Source: Firmicutes bacterium UBA2598
Lineage (GTDB): Bacteria; Bacillota; PH28-bin88
NCBI GenBank assembly: GCA_002339345.1
Contig: DDKM01000011.1
Location: forward strand, 1 to 16,703
Length of the DNA: 16,703 nt
Reading direction: 5' to 3'
The notes beneath the pieces are model-generated. The model did no database searches. It saw only the letters and a list, made by a program, of their open reading frames with translations, and was not told where the DNA came from. The position numbers and the translations under genes are program-made. Shown here in pieces: positions 1 through 7,827 of the stretch (position 1 is the first letter of the stretch; every line of letters begins with the position of its first letter).

Positions 1-15
1 GTTTATGCAGTGAAA

Positions 16-369
16 TCAATCTTGCATTTTGATGATATTGTCCGGTATGATAGCATGAATCGCTAAATAACTGCGGAACTTTGTAACTTCCATATTAGAA
101 CCGCTTAGGCCAGCCTGCTGTAATGCAGTGGAAATCAGGTCAGGCGCCAAGAGGTCTTCGGCCTGGAACCTGGATCCGTCAGGGTATAAGCCCCGTTCAA
201 AGCTGGGGTAAAGAAAAGCAAGCCTGGCGGTCGTTTGAGGGGCGATGGGTTGAAAAATAAATGTTGACATTAAAGCCAAAAACATCGCAATTGCTGTAAT
301 AAGAGCAACTTTTTTCCGGTGTTTTAAGATGGTATCGACTAAATCCCACAAATTAATTTCTTCTTCCAT
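16..369 (-). CDS. Wzz-type polysaccharide chain-length protein, truncated after N-terminal domain
   Basis: Predicted 117 residues. The start is the ATG at 367-369 (begins MEEEINLWDLVD), because AGAGG lies about 9 bases upstream of it; an in-frame ATG at 388-390 lacks a comparable site. There is a short cytoplasmic N-terminus, one membrane segment at about residues 22-41, and an extracytoplasmic stretch with the YPDGSRF-type motif at about 62-68 that I recognise from Wzz/chain-length determinant proteins, which regulate O-antigen or capsule chain length with a polymerase or export complex. Full members are usually well over 200 residues with a coiled coil and a second C-terminal membrane segment; both are missing because a TGA ends the frame at 16-18. 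Only 15 bases lie beyond, so it is unclear whether this is a nonsense mutation, a deletion or a genuine short gene. Family call fairly sure; functionality doubtful. Confidence 0.65.
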   Translation of the reverse strand: MEEEINLWDLVDTILKHRKKVALITAIAMFLALMSTFIFQPIAPQTTARLAFLYPSFERGLYPDGSRFQAEDLLAPDLISTALQQAGLSGSNMEVTKFRSYLAIHAIIPDNIIKMQD

Positions 370-415
370 AAAATATCGCCTCTTTCTCAACAGGATACAA
401 AGAACATTTCATTTC

Positions 416-442
416 TTTCTATACTCTTTGGTCTAATCCTTC
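416..442 (-). promoter_or_regulatory. Possible sigma-H-like promoter for the wzz-like gene
   Basis: Read on the minus strand, GAAGGATTA (434-442) matches the -35 consensus RnAGGAWWW fully. After 11 bases comes ATAGAAA (416-422), which has GAAA where the -10 consensus RnnGAAT wants GAAT. It would give a leader of about 40 bases before the ATG at 369. One mismatch at a conserved base makes this weaker than the three sites in the envelope block. Confidence 0.35.
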
Positions 443-637
443 AGGTATTGTAAATTTATTAGAAAATACAACTGTGGAGTAGGATGGAAGGGCCGACACT
501 AAATAACTTTATAGGTCCATTTCTAACCTAAGTTTGATGTTATATTTTTCCAATCATAGGCAAAGCGCGTTAGGCTGAGGGTGCGTAACTGAATATAATA
601 TAATCGCCAAACTTGGGCTACTAAAATGTAAAATTTC

Positions 638-665
638 AAAGGAATTGTCCGTGCCTTTAGCGAAT
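638..665 (+). promoter_or_regulatory. Sigma-H-type promoter for ctpA
   Basis: AAAGGAATT (638-646), 12 bases, then AGCGAAT (659-665). This is a full match to the Bacillus sigma-H consensus RnAGGAWWW-N11-12-RnnGAAT. Expected transcription start is near 672, giving a leader of about 48 bases. The sigma assignment rests on consensus matching and on similar sites before two downstream genes. Confidence 0.7.
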
Positions 666-672
666 TTTTTAT

Positions 673-707
673 TCCTGTCGTGAACATCCACCATTTTTGG
701 AACAGGA
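673..707 (+). promoter_or_regulatory. Possible 5'-end hairpin covering the ctpA ribosome binding site
   Basis: TCCTGT (673-678) is complementary to ACAGGA (702-707), which contains most of the AGGAG Shine-Dalgarno sequence (704-708). An inner stem pairs TCCA (687-690) with TGGA (698-701). The structure would form at the very 5' end of the transcript from the sigma-H-type promoter and could limit ribosome access. It has a large asymmetric bulge, so stability is uncertain. Confidence 0.3.
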
Positions 708-719
708 GATGTTATAAAC

Positions 720-2198
720 ATGCCAAAGCCGCTACGCAGTTCCATAGCCCTTATCCTCCTAATTTTATTAGTATTTTCCCTGGCCGTCACCCCTGCCCTT
801 TCCCTTCCGGTTTTTGTCGGTAGCGGTGGGCCATTGGCCGAGGCCAAAGCCTTGATCAACAGCTACTTCCTTTATGATATTCCCAAGGATTTGGATGCCC
901 CCACCGTCAAAGAACTGGTGGAAAAATTGGACGATCCCTATTCCCAGTACCTGGACCCGGCGGCCTTTAAGCAGTTTCAGGGGTCCCTGGAAGGTTCCTT
1001 TGGCGGGGTGGGCATTCAGATTGAAAGGGTTGGCGACTACATAGTGATCGTATCCCCTTTAAAGGGCACCCCTGGCGAGCGGGCGGGGTTGAAGCCCGGT
1101 GACCGGATTTTGCAGGCTGCAGGGCAGTCCCTGGTGGGGGGTACCACCGAGCAGGCGGTATCGTTGATCCGGGGTGAGCCCGGCACCCCTGTGGTTCTTT
1201 TGATCCAGCGGGGTGAGGGCGAGCCCTTTGAGGTAACTTTGGTTAGAGAAATGATCAACCTTTACGGCGTGAAGTGGGAGATGCTGGAGGGCCAGATTGG
1301 CTATATCGAGGTGCCCACCTTCGGGCAAAAGACCGCCGCCGAAGTGCAAAGGGCCCTGGAGACTTTACAAAAAAGGGGAGCCAAGGGAATCATCCTGGAC
1401 CTGCGCAACAACCCTGGCGGCTATTTGGATGTGACCGTTGACATTACCGGCCTGTTTATCCCCGGTGGTCCGGTGGTCAATGTCCTCAGCAAAAACGGCG
1501 GGGAATCCCTGACCGCCACCGGCAGGTCCACAGTCCTGCCCCTGGCGGTGCTGGTCAACGAGGGCAGCGCCTCGGCGTCGGAAATCCTGGCCGGCGCGGT
1601 GCAGGACTACAAGTCTGGTTCCCTGGTTGGCACCACCACCTTTGGCAAGGGGACCGTCCAAACCCTGTTTCAATTGGGTGACGGCGGTGTGCTGAAATTG
1701 ACCACCGCCAAGTACCTCACCCCCAATGGCCGGAAGATTGAGGGGCAGGGGTTAAGTCCTGACTATGTAGTCTATGGGTCTGACCTGCAGTTGCATTACG
1801 CCCTGCGCCTTTTAGGTGGCGGGAAAGCCCGGACCATTTCCCTGTTAATTGGGAATACCAAGGCACGGGTGTCCGGTGCGGAGTTCCATCTGGATGTCGC
1901 CCCCTTTATCGAGAACAACCGTACCTATGTGCCCCTGCGGTTTGTCAGTGAGAACATGGGTGCCCTGGTCACCTGGGAGCATGAACAAAAGGTTGCCAGT
2001 ATCAAGCTTGGTGCAAACACCATAGAGCTGCGGCCGGGTGAATTGACAGCCATGGTGAATGGCCGGCCCAAGTCCTTTGATGTGCCAACTATCTTAAAAG
2101 AAGACCGGGTTTTTGTGCCGGTGCGCTTTGTCAGCGAAAACCTGGGGGCTAAGGTGGACTGGCTTGATGGTCTGAACGTGGTCCAGGTGACCCATTAG
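720..2198 (+). CDS. ctpA: Secreted S41 carboxyl-terminal processing protease (CtpA/CtpB type) with copper-amine-oxidase-like tail
   Basis: This 492-residue serine protease is predicted to act outside the membrane. It has a signal peptide or signal anchor (about 1-30, ending in ALSLP), an N-terminal helical region, a PDZ domain (about 95-170, GGVGIQ to the TLVRE strand) and an S41 core (about 185-350). The motif NEGSASASE places the nucleophile at Ser285 by alignment with E. coli Prc Ser430; FGKGTVQ gives Lys310 and Gln314, completing the Ser-Lys-Gln set of CtpB. The tail (about 370-490) has two repeats of the type YVPLRFVSENMGA and FVPVRFVSENLGA, the copper-amine-oxidase N-terminal-like domain common on clostridial surface proteins; it probably binds the wall rather than copper. 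AGGAG (704-708) precedes the ATG. CtpB cleaves SpoIVFA in Bacillus sporulation, which fits the sigma-H-type promoter, but the substrate here is unknown. Confidence 0.93.
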   Translation: MPKPLRSSIALILLILLVFSLAVTPALSLPVFVGSGGPLAEAKALINSYFLYDIPKDLDAPTVKELVEKLDDPYSQYLDPAAFKQFQGSLEGSFGGVGIQIERVGDYIVIVSPLKGTPGERAGLKPGDRILQAAGQSLVGGTTEQAVSLIRGEPGTPVVLLIQRGEGEPFEVTLVREMINLYGVKWEMLEGQIGYIEVPTFGQKTAAEVQRALETLQKRGAKGIILDLRNNPGGYLDVTVDITGLFIPGGPVVNVLSKNGGESLTATGRSTVLPLAVLVNEGSASASEILAGAVQDYKSGSLVGTTTFGKGTVQTLFQLGDGGVLKLTTAKYLTPNGRKIEGQGLSPDYVVYGSDLQLHYALRLLGGGKARTISLLIGNTKARVSGAEFHLDVAPFIENNRTYVPLRFVSENMGALVTWEHEQKVASIKLGANTIELRPGELTAMVNGRPKSFDVPTILKEDRVFVPVRFVSENLGAKVDWLDGLNVVQVTH

Positions 2199-2207
2199 AA
2201 AACAAGC

Positions 2208-2232
2208 GGGCTGCCCCTGGGCAGCCCTTCTT
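2208..2232 (+). terminator. Terminator-like hairpin after ctpA
   Basis: GGGCTGC (2208-2214) pairs with GCAGCCC (2221-2227), followed by the T-rich TTCTT (2228-2232). It lies ten bases after the ctpA stop. The T-run is interrupted, so partial read-through into the next gene, which has no clear promoter of its own, is plausible. Confidence 0.65.
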
Positions 2233-2269
2233 GTCCTTGGGAGCTTTCCCTTCATGTGGAGGTTAGGTG

Positions 2270-5200
2270 ATGGTAAGGAGATTTTGTACTCTGCTGGGGA
2301 TTTTGGTAATAAGCCTGGTTGTTGGCCTGGCCGCTGTGGAAGGGCGGGTGGATTCCCTTTCCCCCGCAGAAGCCCTTAAAACCGTTGGCCTGGATACCAG
2401 TGCATTGTCACAGGACAAGCCCCTGACCAGAGCGCAGTTAGCCTACTGGGCGGTGCGGGCCGCCGGGGAACAGGCCCTTTTGCTGCCGGGCCGCCCTGTG
2501 TCCTTTGCCGATGTGCCGGGTGAACGGGAACTGGCCCCCTATATCTATGCAGCGGCCAGGGTGGGGTTGATGCAGGGAGATGCCCAGGGCCGTTTCCGGC
2601 CGGACGACTTGGCCACCTACCTGGAAGCGGCGGTGGTGTTCATGCGCCTTGCCGGCCAGCCGGAGCAGCCGGGGGACTGGCCCATGGGCTATATTTTAAG
2701 GGCCTACGACCTGGGGCTCCTCAGGGGAATCCCCTTCATCTACAACAAGCCGGTATCGGCCGGTGATTTTGTCACCATGCTGTACCGGGCGGTGTTTGAG
2801 GTGGCGGGCCAGTCGTCGGGCCAAACCCTTTCCCAGGCTGTACACCGGCAGCCGGTGCGTTTGGAACTGGCTCCGCCGGGAGGCGCAGCCAGTGGTGCAA
2901 AAACGGTAACGGCAAAGGGGATCGATGCCGCCGGGCGGAGTCTGGTTGTGGATGCGGAGTGGCTGGTAAATGGCCGGCGTTATGGCACTGGACCGGAAAT
3001 CAAATTGGAACCCGGCCCTGACCGCCAGGAGGTGACGGCTCGTTACGGCCATCTGATCCAGACAGCGGTATTTTACCCTTTGGACGGATTGGCGATTGTG
3101 CGGCCTGCTGTTCTACCTAAGGCCGGCGAAAGGGTGCAGCTAACCGCTGTCGGTTTGAGTTCCGGCGGGGACAAGGTTGTTGTCCAGCCCAAGTGGCGGG
3201 TGGTTACCGGGCCCGGTACCGTTACCGAAACCGGCCTGTTTACAGCGGGTGGCGCTGGTGCGGTGGTGGAGGCCATGTTGGGGGAATTTACCGCCACCAT
3301 GGCTATTGCCCCGGTGGGCAGTACCGGTATTGGTGCCGTAAACCAGCCACACCTTTTGTTCCGCGAGGTTGGTGACACCGTTGCCAACGGCACCAGCCAA
3401 ATGCTGGTACAGGTGGAGCTGCGGGACAGCCTGGGTAACCTTAAAATTTCAGACAACACCTCCCTCGTTTACCTTTCCGCTACCAGCGGCCAGAACTCCC
3501 TGGGCACCAAAGTGGCCACCGCCAGCGACGGGGTGGCCAGCTTTAGCCTTACCGCTACAGCGGCCGGTTCATACACCCTGAAGGCCTGGAGCGCCAATCA
3601 CCTGTCTGCCGAAGGGATGGCGCGGTTTATCCCCGGCCCGCCCAGCAGGCTGACCCTGGCGGCGGAGCCGGTGGCCAGCCTTGCTGCCGATGGTGCCAGC
3701 ACCACGGCGCTGGTGGTGAGGGTAATGGATGTGTTCAATAACACCGTTACCACCGCCAGTAACCCGGTCACCTTGGCCAGGGTGGGGACCGGCGGGGCGG
3801 TTTTTGTGGTGGGGGACCAGGTGGTTGTGCCTGATCAGGGAATCGCCAGGTTTACCGTGCGGGCCGGTGCCCAAGTTGGTACCGACTACTTCCAGGCCAC
3901 TTCGCCGGGGTTGACTGCCAGCGGTACGGTGGGGGTGACCACCCGGGTGACCGGGCCGCCCTACCGGCTGGCTGTCCAGCCGGTGGCTGGCGTGGTGGCG
4001 GGGACGGAGGTGGAGGTTGTGGTCCAGGTGCAGGATTACCTGGGCCAGTTGGTGACGGGCGATCACGGCCGGGTGATTTCCATAAGTCTTGCCGGGGCTA
4101 ACTACAAAGCTACCACCAATGGCGGTATGGCCAGGTTTAAATTAACCCACCTCAAGGCGGAAACCGTTACGCTGACTGCTTCTTCCACGGGGCTGGTCCC
4201 GGACAGCAGGACTATCGTATTTACGCCTGCGGCCGGCCAGCGGGTGGTGCTGGCGGTTTCGGCAAAAGTTATGGCGGCGGACGGGGAGTCTACCGTGACC
4301 ATCTCGCCAAGGGTGGTGGACGCCTTCGGGAACCAGGTCAGCGAGTTTAGGGCGGTTACACTGTACCTTTCCGATCCTTCCCTGGGCAGCCTTGGTTCCA
4401 CCGTGGTCTATACGGGCGGGGCGGTCACCCTGACTGCCCGGGAGAAGGCCGGGGAACTGACCATTTTTGGTGCCAGTGACACTTACCCGGTGGTGCCGGT
4501 CAGGGTGGTGTTGTATACCCTTGGGGAACCGGCCCGGGTGGTGGTGCAGCCGCCGGCGCCTGTCCATGCCGGGGTTGGTGTGTTCAATGTGGAGGTATGG
4601 GTGACGGACCACCAGGAGCGGGTTATCCCGGGGCTAAACACCGGCTCCGGCATCACCGCGGTGGGCCTCTCTTTAAGCGGGGGCACCGGAGCCACCACAG
4701 TTTCCGTGGGGGATGCCACCGGCCTGGCCGACCATGGGTTTACACCCGATGGAGTGACGCGGGGTGCAGGGGCGGTGGTTAACGGGAAAGCCAGCTTTAC
4801 CATTACCAATAGCAGGGCGGAAACCCTCACCCTGACACCCCTTGTCTATTACATGGGACAGCCCTTGCAGCCCGTAACCGCCTTGGCCGTTACCCAGCCC
4901 GGGGCGGGAGTGTGGCTGGCGGCAGAGCCGGTACGGGTGCTGGTGGCCGCGGACCGCCAGGAGGAGCGGGAGTTCACCGTAAGGCTGGTGGATACCGCCG
5001 GTAACCCGGTGGGGACCAACCTCACCGCTACTGTAACATTAACCAGGACGGACCTGTTGGAGTTGATGGATGGCCCAACCCTTTCCCTGGTAAACGGCGT
5101 GGGCAAAGTCCGGCTCCGCAGCAAGGGCACAGGTGCCGGCGGCACCACCCAGGTTGTGTGGACCGCCCAGGGCGGCTCCATTGCCGGGACGGCGCTGGCG

Positions 5201-5548
5201 GTCAGTGAAGCCCTGCCGGCCAGGCCGGTGGTGACCGCTACCGACAGCCTGGGTCAGGATCATATTGTGGGACCTGGAGAGGCAGGCGCCCGCTTGGTGC
5301 TGACCCTGGAGGCCAGGGATTCGGAACAGCGGATTACGGTGTTCGTCAATGGCCGGCCGGTTGTCCTCTACCAGTCACCTGGGGGTGGGGTGATTGTGGA
5401 TGGAGTTGGCCCGGGAGCGACGGCGGTGACCGGTTATGTGCTGCGTTCAGACCTCGGCCCGGCGGGAGTGAAGGAAATCCGCGTGATGGCCGCCTCTCCC
5501 CTGGGAACCGGTCCCCTGTCCAACCCGGTGTACATCGAAGTCAAGTGA
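2270..5548 (+). CDS. Secreted surface protein with degenerate SLH repeats and tandem Ig-like domains
   Basis: Predicted 1092 residues. GGAGG (2258-2262) sits seven bases before the ATG at 2270; the in-frame GTG at 2267 is only four bases away, so the ATG is preferred. A signal peptide (about 1-25) precedes three SLH-like repeats (about 30-65, 76-128 and 131-178). Only the first keeps a TRAE-like element (LTRAQ); the second reads LATYLEA and the third VSAGDF, so wall binding may be weak. From about 200 to the end the protein is Gly/Thr/Val-rich and beta-structured. It contains several units of roughly 95-110 residues that resemble bacterial Ig-like (invasin/Big_1) domains, for example near 355-455, 456-560, 561-655, 656-750 and 886-980, with recurring V.D..GN.V and ADG.S motifs. 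It is likely a rigid stalk or adhesin at the cell surface; the ligand is unknown. It lies 71 bases after ctpA with only a leaky terminator between them. Confidence 0.88.
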   Translation: MVRRFCTLLGILVISLVVGLAAVEGRVDSLSPAEALKTVGLDTSALSQDKPLTRAQLAYWAVRAAGEQALLLPGRPVSFADVPGERELAPYIYAAARVGLMQGDAQGRFRPDDLATYLEAAVVFMRLAGQPEQPGDWPMGYILRAYDLGLLRGIPFIYNKPVSAGDFVTMLYRAVFEVAGQSSGQTLSQAVHRQPVRLELAPPGGAASGAKTVTAKGIDAAGRSLVVDAEWLVNGRRYGTGPEIKLEPGPDRQEVTARYGHLIQTAVFYPLDGLAIVRPAVLPKAGERVQLTAVGLSSGGDKVVVQPKWRVVTGPGTVTETGLFTAGGAGAVVEAMLGEFTATMAIAPVGSTGIGAVNQPHLLFREVGDTVANGTSQMLVQVELRDSLGNLKISDNTSLVYLSATSGQNSLGTKVATASDGVASFSLTATAAGSYTLKAWSANHLSAEGMARFIPGPPSRLTLAAEPVASLAADGASTTALVVRVMDVFNNTVTTASNPVTLARVGTGGAVFVVGDQVVVPDQGIARFTVRAGAQVGTDYFQATSPGLTASGTVGVTTRVTGPPYRLAVQPVAGVVAGTEVEVVVQVQDYLGQLVTGDHGRVISISLAGANYKATTNGGMARFKLTHLKAETVTLTASSTGLVPDSRTIVFTPAAGQRVVLAVSAKVMAADGESTVTISPRVVDAFGNQVSEFRAVTLYLSDPSLGSLGSTVVYTGGAVTLTAREKAGELTIFGASDTYPVVPVRVVLYTLGEPARVVVQPPAPVHAGVGVFNVEVWVTDHQERVIPGLNTGSGITAVGLSLSGGTGATTVSVGDATGLADHGFTPDGVTRGAGAVVNGKASFTITNSRAETLTLTPLVYYMGQPLQPVTALAVTQPGAGVWLAAEPVRVLVAADRQEEREFTVRLVDTAGNPVGTNLTATVTLTRTDLLELMDGPTLSLVNGVGKVRLRSKGTGAGGTTQVVWTAQGGSIAGTALAVSEALPARPVVTATDSLGQDHIVGPGEAGARLVLTLEARDSEQRITVFVNGRPVVLYQSPGGGVIVDGVGPGATAVTGYVLRSDLGPAGVKEIRVMAASPLGTGPLSNPVYIEVK

Positions 5549-5553
5549 AGCCT

Positions 5554-5575
5554 CTCCCGCCTGTAAAGGCGGGAG
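5554..5575 (+). terminator. Perfect inverted repeat after the SLH/Ig gene
   Basis: CTCCCGCC (5554-5561) and GGCGGGAG (5568-5575) form a perfect 8-bp stem with a TGTAAA loop, five bases after the stop codon. No T-run follows, so alone it is a poor intrinsic terminator. It may protect the mRNA 3' end or work with the next hairpin. Confidence 0.5.
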
Positions 5576-5609
5576 TCCCCTGGGCGGATTGTGATGGGAA
5601 AATGAAAGG

Positions 5610-5630
5610 GGTCGCCTTTGCGGCCTTTTT
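5610..5630 (+). terminator. Intrinsic terminator between the SLH/Ig and SLH/beta-repeat genes
   Basis: GGTCGC (5610-5615) pairs with GCGGCC (5620-5625) using one G-U pair, with a CTTT loop, followed by TTTTTCC. It ends just upstream of the next promoter, so the downstream gene starts a new transcription unit. Confidence 0.75.
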
Positions 5631-5643
5631 CCTATTTTCTTTG

Positions 5644-5671
5644 GCAGGATTTGTGTCGAGGAAGGGAGAAT
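5644..5671 (+). promoter_or_regulatory. Sigma-H-type promoter for the SLH/beta-repeat gene
   Basis: GCAGGATTT (5644-5652), 12 bases, then GGAGAAT (5665-5671). This is a full match to RnAGGAWWW-N11-12-RnnGAAT. The spacer holds TGTCGAG (5654-5660, TGTCGA core at 5654-5659), six of seven bases of the Spo0A box TGNCGAA. Expected start is near 5678, giving a leader of about 28 bases to the TTG start codon. Confidence 0.72.
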
Positions 5672-5705
5672 AGGTTCTGGTAAGAATTGCCGGGGGTGAG
5701 CAGGC

Positions 5706-7751
5706 TTGAAGTTAACGCGAAGAAAGCTGAGACTGACCACTTATCTTGTCATCCTGGCCTGGCTGGCGGCACTGGCGCCGGCGGCGGGGCAGGCGGTGGT
5801 GAACGTGCCGGACGCCATCCGGGTTTTCAGTGATGTGGTGCCCGGTCACTGGGCGGAAAAGGATATCGCCCGGATGAAGGCCAAAGGGGTGGTCACCGGT
5901 ACCAACAGTGCACTCAACACCTACGATGGAGGTTTGAGTGTCACCAGGGAACAGGTGGTGGTGATGCTGCTGCGGGTGCTCAACCTGGAAAAGGAAGCCT
6001 TTGGCAAAACCCTGCCGCCGATTTTTGCCAACCCCAACCAGGTGAGCGCCTGGGCCAGGGATAAGGTGGCCCTGGCGGTGGAAAAGGGCATTGTGGCGGG
6101 CGGTGATTTGCTGGATTTCCGCCCCACCCAGGCCGCCAAGCGGTATGAGGTGGCGGTGTTTGTGGCAAGGGCCATGGGGTTGACGGCGGAAGCCACCGTA
6201 AGAAGCAGCCAGAAGCTGGACTTTTTGGATGCCAGGGATGTCCCGGTCTGGGCCACCGGGTATGTGGCCATTGCTGCAGAAATGGGCATCATGGGCGGTT
6301 CCGGCGGCCATTTCAAACCCCTGGATCCCATCACCCGCAATGAAATGGCGGTGATGCTGTCCCGGGTGGACACCCGCCTGGACAAGCTGGCCGGCAAGGG
6401 TTTACAGGGAGAGGTCTTTGCCGTCAGCCCTGGGGCCAGGGCGGTGTTGCTGGCGGTGCCTGGGGCGGGTATTGTGACGGTGCCCCTGGCAGCGGACGGG
6501 CTGGTCTTTAAACAGGGTAAGCGGGCGGATTATACCACCCTGGTGCGGGGTGAGTCCCTGGAGATTGTGTTGAATGAAAAGGGCGAGGGGATTTTTGCGG
6601 AAGTACAGGCCCAGCAAGGGGTGGTGGTTCCCCGGACGGCCCGGGGCACCATCGTGCGGTTGGAGTTGGGTAACCCCACCTTCCTCACTTTAAAAGAAAA
6701 CGGCAAGGATGCCATATATACGGTATCTCCCCAGGCGGTGGTGATCATCAACTCCCTGCCCCGGGCGGTGGCGGACCTGAAGGAAGGCCAGGAGGTGGAG
6801 GTGGAAATCCAGGGTGCTGCCATTAACCGGGTGGCGGTCCTGGCCACCGAAGAAGCGGTGGTGGGGGTGTTGACTGCGGTAAGCAGCACCATCCCCCGGA
6901 CGGTGACCATGGCGGTGGGGGACATCAAGGTGACCCGGACCCTGGAACTGGATACCCAGGTGATTGTGGACTTCCGGGACGGCACCGTCGATGAACTTTA
7001 TCCCGGCCAGCCGGGGGTGCTGTTGATCAACCAGGGCCGGGTGACCAAGGTGATGGTTTCCAGCATTACCACCGAGGCGGCTGGATTGCTGGAGCGGGTG
7101 ACCTTTGTGCCCCGGGATGGGGTGGTGGTCAAGGATGACCAGGGCGAGATCAGGTCCTACCCGGTGGACCCGGCGGCCCGGATTCGGCGCAACGGCCTGA
7201 CCGCCGGTTTGAAGGATTTGCGGGTGGGGGACCGGCTGGATTTGGAATTGAAAAACGGTGTGGTTCAGAAACTGTATGCCCAGGAGGTGCTGGTGAGGCT
7301 TACGGGCAAGGTGCAGGCGGTCACCCTGGCGGCTACTTCCAGTATTACCGTCGAGGTCAATGGCAAGGCTGAGACTCTGCCCCTGGCCCCGGGTGTCGCC
7401 ATCTACCACGGGGAACGGTTGGTCCCTTTAAGCCAGATCACCATTGGCGCGGCGGTGGTGCTGGAGGTCCAGGCCGGGCAGGTGGTGCGCATTCAGCTGG
7501 AGTCGCGGCGGAGCCTGCAAAGCTTCACCGGTGTGGTGGAAAATATCAACCTGCACTCCCAGGTGGCGGCGGTGCTGGTGGATGGTGAAACCAAACAGGT
7601 GTTTTTCAAACCGGAAACCTTCATCATCCGGTTTGAGAAGGCCGTTGCCCTGGCCGATTTGAAAAAGGGTGACCGGGTGTTTGTGGCGGGGCAGGTGGAA
7701 GGGGGATTCTTTAACATCCTCTCCCTGGTGGTGCTGGAATCCGCCCAGTAG
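5706..7751 (+). CDS. SLH-anchored surface protein with six tandem beta-rich repeats
   Basis: Predicted 681 residues. The start is TTG at 5706: GGGGGTGA (5692-5699) is six bases upstream, and the next in-frame ATG would remove the signal peptide and part of the first SLH repeat. The signal peptide spans about 1-30 (LAALAPAAGQA). Three SLH repeats follow, at about 38-93 (FSDVVPGHWAE, VTREQ), 106-160 (AKRYE) and 171-222 (ITRNE). They are more conserved than in the upstream protein but lack perfect TRAE motifs. Residues 231-679 form six units of about 72 residues, each beginning with a G.V/L..V strand, with a dLk.Gd.V segment late in the unit and ending in a V..i strand. A seventh copy is in the downstream subtilase. 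I know no function for these units; a beta-barrel spacer or polysaccharide/peptide binder is possible. It is bound to pyruvylated wall polysaccharide, by analogy with SLH proteins. A terminator and its own sigma-H-type promoter make it an independent unit. Confidence 0.9.
   Translation: MKLTRRKLRLTTYLVILAWLAALAPAAGQAVVNVPDAIRVFSDVVPGHWAEKDIARMKAKGVVTGTNSALNTYDGGLSVTREQVVVMLLRVLNLEKEAFGKTLPPIFANPNQVSAWARDKVALAVEKGIVAGGDLLDFRPTQAAKRYEVAVFVARAMGLTAEATVRSSQKLDFLDARDVPVWATGYVAIAAEMGIMGGSGGHFKPLDPITRNEMAVMLSRVDTRLDKLAGKGLQGEVFAVSPGARAVLLAVPGAGIVTVPLAADGLVFKQGKRADYTTLVRGESLEIVLNEKGEGIFAEVQAQQGVVVPRTARGTIVRLELGNPTFLTLKENGKDAIYTVSPQAVVIINSLPRAVADLKEGQEVEVEIQGAAINRVAVLATEEAVVGVLTAVSSTIPRTVTMAVGDIKVTRTLELDTQVIVDFRDGTVDELYPGQPGVLLINQGRVTKVMVSSITTEAAGLLERVTFVPRDGVVVKDDQGEIRSYPVDPAARIRRNGLTAGLKDLRVGDRLDLELKNGVVQKLYAQEVLVRLTGKVQAVTLAATSSITVEVNGKAETLPLAPGVAIYHGERLVPLSQITIGAAVVLEVQAGQVVRIQLESRRSLQSFTGVVENINLHSQVAAVLVDGETKQVFFKPETFIIRFEKAVALADLKKGDRVFVAGQVEGGFFNILSLVVLESAQ
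6396..7742 (+). repeat. Six tandem copies of a ~72-residue protein repeat
   Basis: Inside the SLH/beta-repeat gene, approximate residue ranges are 231-302, 311-380, 384-455, 457-528, 529-600 and 605-679. Recurring features are GxV/LxxV at the start (GEVFAV, GTIVRL, GVLTAV, GLLERV, GKVQAV, GVVENI), a central charged turn, a DLKxGDxV-like segment (DLKEGQEV, DLRVGDRL, DLKKGDRV) and a closing GxVxxI/L strand. Divergence between copies indicates an old duplication. Confidence 0.65.
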
Positions 7752-7789
7752 CCGGCAGGGTTGGTGTTTCCACCCTTGAACCGGGAAGG

Positions 7790-7813
7790 GGCTGCCGGTG
7801 TGCGGCCTTTTTT
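7790..7813 (+). terminator. Intrinsic terminator after the SLH/beta-repeat gene
   Basis: GGCTGC (7790-7795) pairs with GCGGCC (7802-7807) including one G-U pair, with loop CGGTGT and a run of six T, followed by CCC and six more T. It is a strong candidate and separates this gene from the subtilase unit. Confidence 0.8.
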
Positions 7814-7827
7814 CCCTTTTTTCTCCG

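Larger units (their letters stand above)
370..719. other. Divergent intergenic region between the wzz-like gene and ctpA
   Basis: This 350-base AT-rich spacer separates two divergent genes. It holds a leftward sigma-H-like site (416-442), a rightward sigma-H site (638-665), a possible sigma-A -10 (two overlapping TATAAT copies at 594-604, without a good -35) and a potential hairpin in the ctpA leader (673-707). I see no convincing small ORF or RNA gene. The open frame on the minus strand across 554-859 overlaps ctpA and shows no recognisable protein features. Confidence 0.6.
5605..5673 (+). repeat. Copy A of a repeated terminator-promoter junction
   Basis: This segment is similar along its whole length to 7786-7856. 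Both copies have an A/G-rich start (AAGGGG), a hairpin ending GCGGCC plus T-run, a pyrimidine-rich linker, GGCAGGA, a spacer with TGTCGA, and GAATA. Copy A lies before the 681-residue SLH protein gene and copy B before the subtilase gene. Similarity includes the parts that should not be constrained by terminator or sigma-factor recognition alone. Confidence 0.7.

Noticed and set aside
594..604. Overlapping TATAAT copies as a sigma-A promoter for ctpA
   Set aside because: No acceptable TTGACA-like element at 16-18 bases upstream (nearest are TTAGGC and TGAGGG). The sigma-H site nearer the gene is far better, though a weak second promoter is possible.
3569..4066. 165-residue minus-strand open frame inside the Ig-array gene
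   Set aside because: Composition (His, Gly, Pro, Arg) and lack of initiation signals mark it as a shadow of the Gly/Thr/Val-rich coding strand.
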